Source: Mermis nigrescens (lineage: Eukaryota; Nematoda; Enoplea; Mermithida; Mermithidae). Taken from it: DNA of 64,000 nucleotides. Location of the stretch: assembly GCA_036768485.1 (NCBI GenBank), contig JAVLUZ010000154.1:38254447-38318446 (forward strand), in the 5' to 3' direction. Position 1 is the stretch's first letter. Each line of letters opens with the position of its first letter. Position numbers and translations under genes: made by a program. Shown here piece by piece: positions 58,661 to 64,000 of this stretch. Below the pieces are notes generated by a model. That model had not been told where the DNA came from, did no database searches, and was given only the letters and a program-made list of their open reading frames with translations.

Positions 58661-61600
58661 AATTGATCATTTCGAGCAAATTTTGATAATTCTTTATGGC
58701 ACTGTTGAAGGCGTCAATATAGTTTGAATGCTTCGAAATAAAAATTAAGCATCAGTCAGCTCTACTTATTGCGTAAATACAATACTGGAATTAGAAACTT
58801 TTAGAAAAATCGGATGACAACTATACATAGGAACTTTCAAAAAATCGGATGACAACCATTCATGTACAGCATGGGAATTCTGGGGGTTCCAGCATACGTG
58901 TTCTTGGGTTTGACCGCCCCAGAATGGCGACAGACTCCCATAATTGTTGATTGTGTTTAAAAGTTTGTAAAAGTTATAAAAAGTATGCCTATTTAAGCGT
59001 TTCTAGCTCATTTTTGGCTCAAGGATCTCAAATTTCCGATGCTTCGCGCCATACACACATTTTTTGACTATATTTTGTTCAATTTACTTTATTTTTTCAA
59101 ATGTTTTCAGACATTTTTTGCCTTTTTATTCTCTAGAGAGAACGGCATCGTCCGGAATGTAAAAAACAGTGTTTTTGACGTGTACGCGTCGTTTTTTAGC
59201 TCCAAAAAGGCACTTTTTAAAAATTTTTCTGGCCGGAACCCACCCCCCCCCAGAATTTCCATGCTGTACATGTTTGGGAGTCAGGCACATAAAAATTTTA
59301 AATAGTGCCCTTTCAGGACTAAAAACGACGAGTACACGACAAAAATGCTGTTTTTCGATGATTCGGACAATGCTAGTTCTTTCTAGAATATAGAAACATG
59401 AAAAATTTCGAAAAAATTTGTAAAAATCGAGTAAATTGAACAAAATATCGTCAAATAATGTGTACATGGCAGAAAATTTGAAACTTCTGAGCCAAAATGA
59501 GCGAAAAACGCTTAAAAAGGCACATTTTTACAATTTTTACGAAAAATCGACAATTCTGGGGGGGTAGTCGCAGCCATTTTGAGGGGGCTCAGTTGCCATT
59601 CTATAGGGAGAGTTAAGTCACAACCCCCCAACCCCCAAGAAAACGTATGATGGAAACAATAAGAACTTGTACGACGGACGACTCTACCGTTTCTGATTTA
59701 AGAGTCTAACCAGTCCGTATTATGTGCAATTGATCAAGATTTAATTTTTTTTGCTAATAAATAAAATATTATATTATTAAATATAATATAATAAATGACA
59801 AATTTTAATTTAATAAATTTAATATATTATTTTAAATATATTGAATATGATAAAATAAATTATTAACAAGAAAAATAAATAATAAATATCTAATAACTAA
59901 ATATTAGTTGGCATTCACAGCAGCTCTTCTACCTTTAAAGACGATTAATAAGAAATAAGAATGTCAAAGTTTTTTTGGTCAAAATTATTGGCCAGAATAG
60001 ATTTGCTTTGCGCGTACGCTTAGCCAGTAAGTTGTACATAATGAATATAATGATATAAAATCATGTTATCGTAATCGATTTAAATTGAGCCTTAATTCAA
60101 AAAATGGTGTCATTGGACAACGACTATAATAAGCATTGTTTGACGTATTTCCCCGGATTTTTAGCAATATTTTCTTTTACGCTGGTTACTGTAAAAATGG
60201 AGAAAAAAACCGAAAAAGGCATCATCAAGATTCCTGCGTGCCAAACGGAATCAATCAGAATTCAGCTTGTTAACGACATAGTGGCTCTTATCAATTTCCG
60301 AGCATTCCGCGATTTTGGAAGTAAAGGTTGCGACAAAAAAGCTTGCACGAAAACTGTGTGTCCGTCCACTTGAGACATAAAGAGCGCTCTTGTCAGTCCA
60401 TTAGGATTCTTTTGTGGTTAAGCATATCGTGATTGAGAGATTCTCAAAGAGCAGGATAGTCTGATTTATGTTTGTACACGTACATGCCGGAAAGATGCTA
60501 AATTTCAGCAGCGATTTTCATGATGATAAACATCAATAAACACAATAAGATTGTTATACTCTACTGTAGGACGGTCAGCCTAATTAAATGAACGCGCATG
60601 AAAAACTTTCCTGGAAAAAGGCAGGACAGGATATAAAATGAGCAGAAAACACTATGCTTTACATTGCAAATAAGCGTATTATGTAAATGCGTAGAAAATA
60701 TTTTTGCAATTTAATAGGAGAATAATGCCACGCGCAGTGTTATTTCTGTGACTCTAATAATTATAATTATTAAATCGACCGAAGGCTATATTCAAGCGGT
60801 CATTTTTTATATTTAAATATAATGAGTAGGTACTAATTTTGCGACGCTGTTTTAATTCGACGTAGCTAGAAGAAAATAACAAATCAGAGACGGTATAAAA
60901 ACATTTATGAACACAGCTCCCATCGTTGACAAAAATGAAGATAACACATTGGTGAGGCGCACTAATTTTTTATAATAAAAAATCAGAGAAGTTCTGCCTG
61001 GAAAGGCATAAGCCGACGAGGAATTAGATTATTGATGACCAAAACAAAAAAATTAGGAGACAAGCAAACGTCTATACGCATTTATTCAAATGTGTCCCTG
61101 GTAGTGGCTTTGATCACAAAGGTAAACACAAAGTTGAAGTACCAGGCACATCTGATGGGTGCTGTTCATGTGCATCTGACAAAATCATCCTTTGAACTTC
61201 TATTATATGCGCTTTAAAGTAAACTACAGAGTGGTTAGTAACCAAACCGTTGCGGTCGTCGGATGAAACACTATAATTTAGGCAAAACCGGACTCCTACG
61301 GTATGAACCTAGAAGAATAGCAGAGCAATTTTTAACTTTTCTCTGACCTCGAACAAAGAAGTCCATGCGCGAATGATTCGGATGGACATGGACACAGTAT
61401 GCACCTACGCAGGAATCAGCTACACACTGGCATTTTGGGAAATATACTGACAGAACGAGTTTATTCGGGAAATATTCCGGCTGCAGTAAATGATTAAGTT
61501 AACTGACCATGCACGCATAGACACGAAAAAGTTGAAATAATGATCCTTTGTGCAATCCAACCAATTACTTCCATGAAATCACGAAGGCCTTGCTTGAGAA

Positions 61601-62216
61601 GATTTCAGATTAAAACTCGATCTTTTATTCAGATCAATTCGCTTTTGCACGAAGTGCGGATATTCAAAGACGAGACGAGAAAGGTCATCTAGGAAGACAG
61701 GAGTAGAATGATGGGAAATAATGCGTTGGACTTTAAGTACCTACCTACATATCCACATACGCATATACAATATAGAGGCATAGGTACTGCCTTAGCATAA
61801 TGAATATAGAGCGTTAGATGGTAAATATATATTTATTCAGAAGTCCCTAGTATACAAAGACTCCCCGTTTAATCGGGACATACCAACATAGTAGAAATAT
61901 GAATGCGCCCAATTTCTCAGAATCTGTAATAAAACTACTTAATCTGCCGCCCGCGTACAATAACGTTACAGTAAACCGGCGCGATTTGGATATATCAAGA
62001 GTGACAAATGAACGAGATGGAACATTCGAAAAACCGCACCACCACGTAATAAAGAGCAAATAAAGTAAGTGCACATTATGTATGTTTCATTTGACTTAGG
62101 GCAACCAATATTTTATTGGAAACAGTAGTAGCATTTGTATCTTGTGTCCCATGTATCTACTATGTACATTTGCATATCCATGAACATGCATACTTATATG
62201 TAGTTATGTGCCTACC
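58661..62216. other. upstream region of ds
   Basis: Should contain the ds promoter and any 5' UTR, but no element can be assigned. Apart from the family-A pair (58850-59650) and an AT-only, partly palindromic stretch (59750-59890), nothing is recognised. A 90-codon frame at 60104-60373 has no recognisable product. Confidence 0.4.
58850..59650. repeat. two family-A copies in inverted arrangement, upstream of ds exon 1
   Basis: A reverse copy (about 58900-59270, gcttcgcgccatacacacat, ttttgactatattttgttca) meets a forward copy (about 59285-59650, attgaacaaaatatcgtcaa, cttctgagccaaaatgagcg) at the cagaatttccatgctgtaca junction. Together they form a long imperfect inverted repeat 190 bp upstream of the ds start codon. 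Confidence 0.75.
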
Positions 62217-62847
62217 CAGTGGCGGATCTAGGATATTCCTAAGGTAGGAGGTGGTACCGCAACTTTTACAAAAACAGTCAAAAATAGATCCAAAATTTCG
62301 TCCTTCACGCACAAAATAGCGTTTTTTGGCATTTTAAATTATATTCTTTTACTTAAAATCCCTTTTAACGCAAATTCTTTTCAAAAAATTTTTGAAATTT
62401 TTTGTAAATTTTGTACAAAAAATTTATAAATTCCTTTGACTTCAACGAAAATCTGGCGCGAAGCGCAGGAAAATTTGTGAAATCTAGGTGGATAGACGTT
62501 TAAAACTTGATGTACTACTCGATATCCTGTATTTGCAGCATTTGACACGAGATGTCGAAAATTTTTGATTGAAAATAGAAGAAAACTATGCTAGAATAGC
62601 TGTTTCTGTTGTTAAAATTGTTTGGAAACCTATTTTACGAGCAAAAATGGCTCCTAGGTCGCCAAGGAAGTAAATAAATGTTTAATAGGTATAATCCGGC
62701 GCGCAGCGCCGAAAAATTCGAGAAATTATGGTTACTGACGGCCAAAAATAATTGCAAATTACATATCCATTCTTTAACTCGCCAAATATTTTTGGCTAAT
62801 GGGAAGGGGGCGGCCGCCTCCTTTTCGCCCCCTTAAATTCGCCCATG
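62217..62847 (+). mobile_element. family D full-length copy: 631-bp hAT-like MITE
   Basis: Starts CAGTGGCGGATCTAGG and ends AATTCGCCCATG, an imperfect inverted end. The flanks tgcctacc (62209-62216) and tacctacc (62848-62855) agree at 7 of 8 positions, consistent with an 8-bp duplication. It contains GGCGC-type hairpins at about 62454 and 62696. No coding capacity. Confidence 0.7.
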
Positions 62848-62855
62848 TACCTACC

Positions 62856-63740
62856 TCGTAATATGCAAGCATGATTTCATGAATCGACGATTAGCAAATG
62901 ACTGTCAATGAATGTTCTTGCGAAACAGATAATAAAAAGTTGTGTGCGTTAATATTTCGACACTGATGAAAATATAAAGTGCCACCTAATGGAAAAATAT
63001 TCATACAGTGCCATTGATTCATTTTCAAATAAAAATGTATAGATTTTATCCAATTCTTTTTACTCTGAATTTCTCGTATATTTCCTATCCTTTGTAAAGA
63101 AATGTTGATACTTATTTTTGAGCACATCAATAGAGCAGCTGACATGGGTGGAAAATTATTTTTTTGACGATGTTTAGCGTTATATTGAATTCATTCGAAC
63201 AGCTATCTTTATTATCACACATTTATTTTTCATAAATCCCTGTGGAGCGGTCTATATTGCGTTAGCCGAAAACCCATAATGAACAATAGTACAACTGCAC
63301 CTATACAAAATACATATGCCTCGCCAGCTTTTTAACACCGTCACATCGGTCGAACACAAACTAATGGAAATTGAACCCTTTTATCACACGGAGTCATTTT
63401 TGTTCTTTCGATTCTTTCAAGTCAGAATATTCAAAATGAAAAAATGGTTAAACATTACATACAAACCACACATGCATGCAGGACTATGATTCAAATCCAT
63501 TATAGTCGTTTTTATTGCTTATTTTCGCTCCTACTAATTTCTTAGAAAAGCACGGTAGGCATTCGAAGAAATATTTTGTCGTCAAGTTTCTTTGCATTTC
63601 AAGCAGGGATTTAATTGTCATGTGTATGTATAAATTCGGTAATATGTTTTATAACTGACGAATTAGCGAATACCTACATTTATTATAAATATTATTACCT
63701 TTACCGTTAGGTTATTATCACTACAATTAACATTATCACC
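62856..63740. other. right-hand non-coding stretch
   Basis: AT-rich, with no recognised feature. Confidence 0.4.
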
Positions 63741-63754
63741 AATATTATTTTATC

Positions 63755-63799
63755 ACGATAATAATAATAATAATAATAATTATTATTATTATTATCATA

Positions 63800-63844
<45 letters not shown>

Positions 63845-64000
63845 TACTATTATTATTATTATTATTATTATTACTATTATTATTATTATTACTAGTATTT
63901 TTATTATTATCATTAGTATTATTAATATCATTATTATTATTAATATTATTAATTTTATTATAATTCTTATAATAATATCACGAATAATAATTATAATTAT
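63755..64000. repeat. (TAA)n then (TTA)n microsatellite at the right edge
   Basis: TAA units (63760-63780) switch to TTA units at about 63780, giving a self-complementary tract as at 26.5 kb. It runs to the window end. Confidence 0.9.

Noticed and set aside
60104..60373. 89-codon plus-strand frame with a hydrophobic start
   Set aside because: Unrecognised, with no splice or promoter support; could be chance in AT-rich DNA.

Overview
The window is eukaryotic nuclear DNA from a bilaterian animal, probably a protostome invertebrate. It is AT-rich and intron-rich, with GT-AG splice junctions throughout, a giant planar-polarity cadherin, trinucleotide (TAA/TTA) microsatellites and many short non-autonomous repeats. 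I cannot name the species.

One gene dominates. On the minus strand, from about 58.66 kb down to base 1 and past the left edge, lies the 5' part of a dachsous (ds/DCHS) gene. I resolved 24 coding exons (8,924 nt, about 2,975 residues). They begin with an initiator Met and signal peptide and run through about 26-27 extracellular cadherin repeats. All 23 introns use GT-AG, all phases agree and no exon carries a stop or frameshift. The last repeat(s), the transmembrane segment and the cytoplasmic tail must lie to the left of the window.

A second complete gene, OSCP1 (organic solute carrier partner 1), lies on the plus strand at 41,799-47,787 in five exons (417 residues). It is wholly nested inside the 8.55-kb fourth intron of dachsous, in the opposite orientation.

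The rest is intron or upstream sequence full of repeats. A non-autonomous hAT element at 7,450-8,312 has 23-bp inverted ends, an 8-bp target duplication and transposase remains. Two foldback-like elements have arms built of short tandem repeats (17-bp units at 2.97-3.98 kb, 15-bp units at 34.93-36.18 kb). The second sits inside a larger palindromic element (34.22-36.96 kb) whose small relative is at 21.50-22.06 kb. A 2.7-kb inverted duplication lies at 52.5-55.2 kb and both arms keep related reading frames. Five or more dispersed families (called A-F here) occur in both orientations. Several carry the same small GGCGC-GAA-GCGCC hairpin.

The 58.7-64.0 kb region upstream of dachsous holds repeats and no recognisable gene. 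I found no rRNA genes and no CRISPR. There is one tRNA-like sequence of doubtful fold, followed by a T run.
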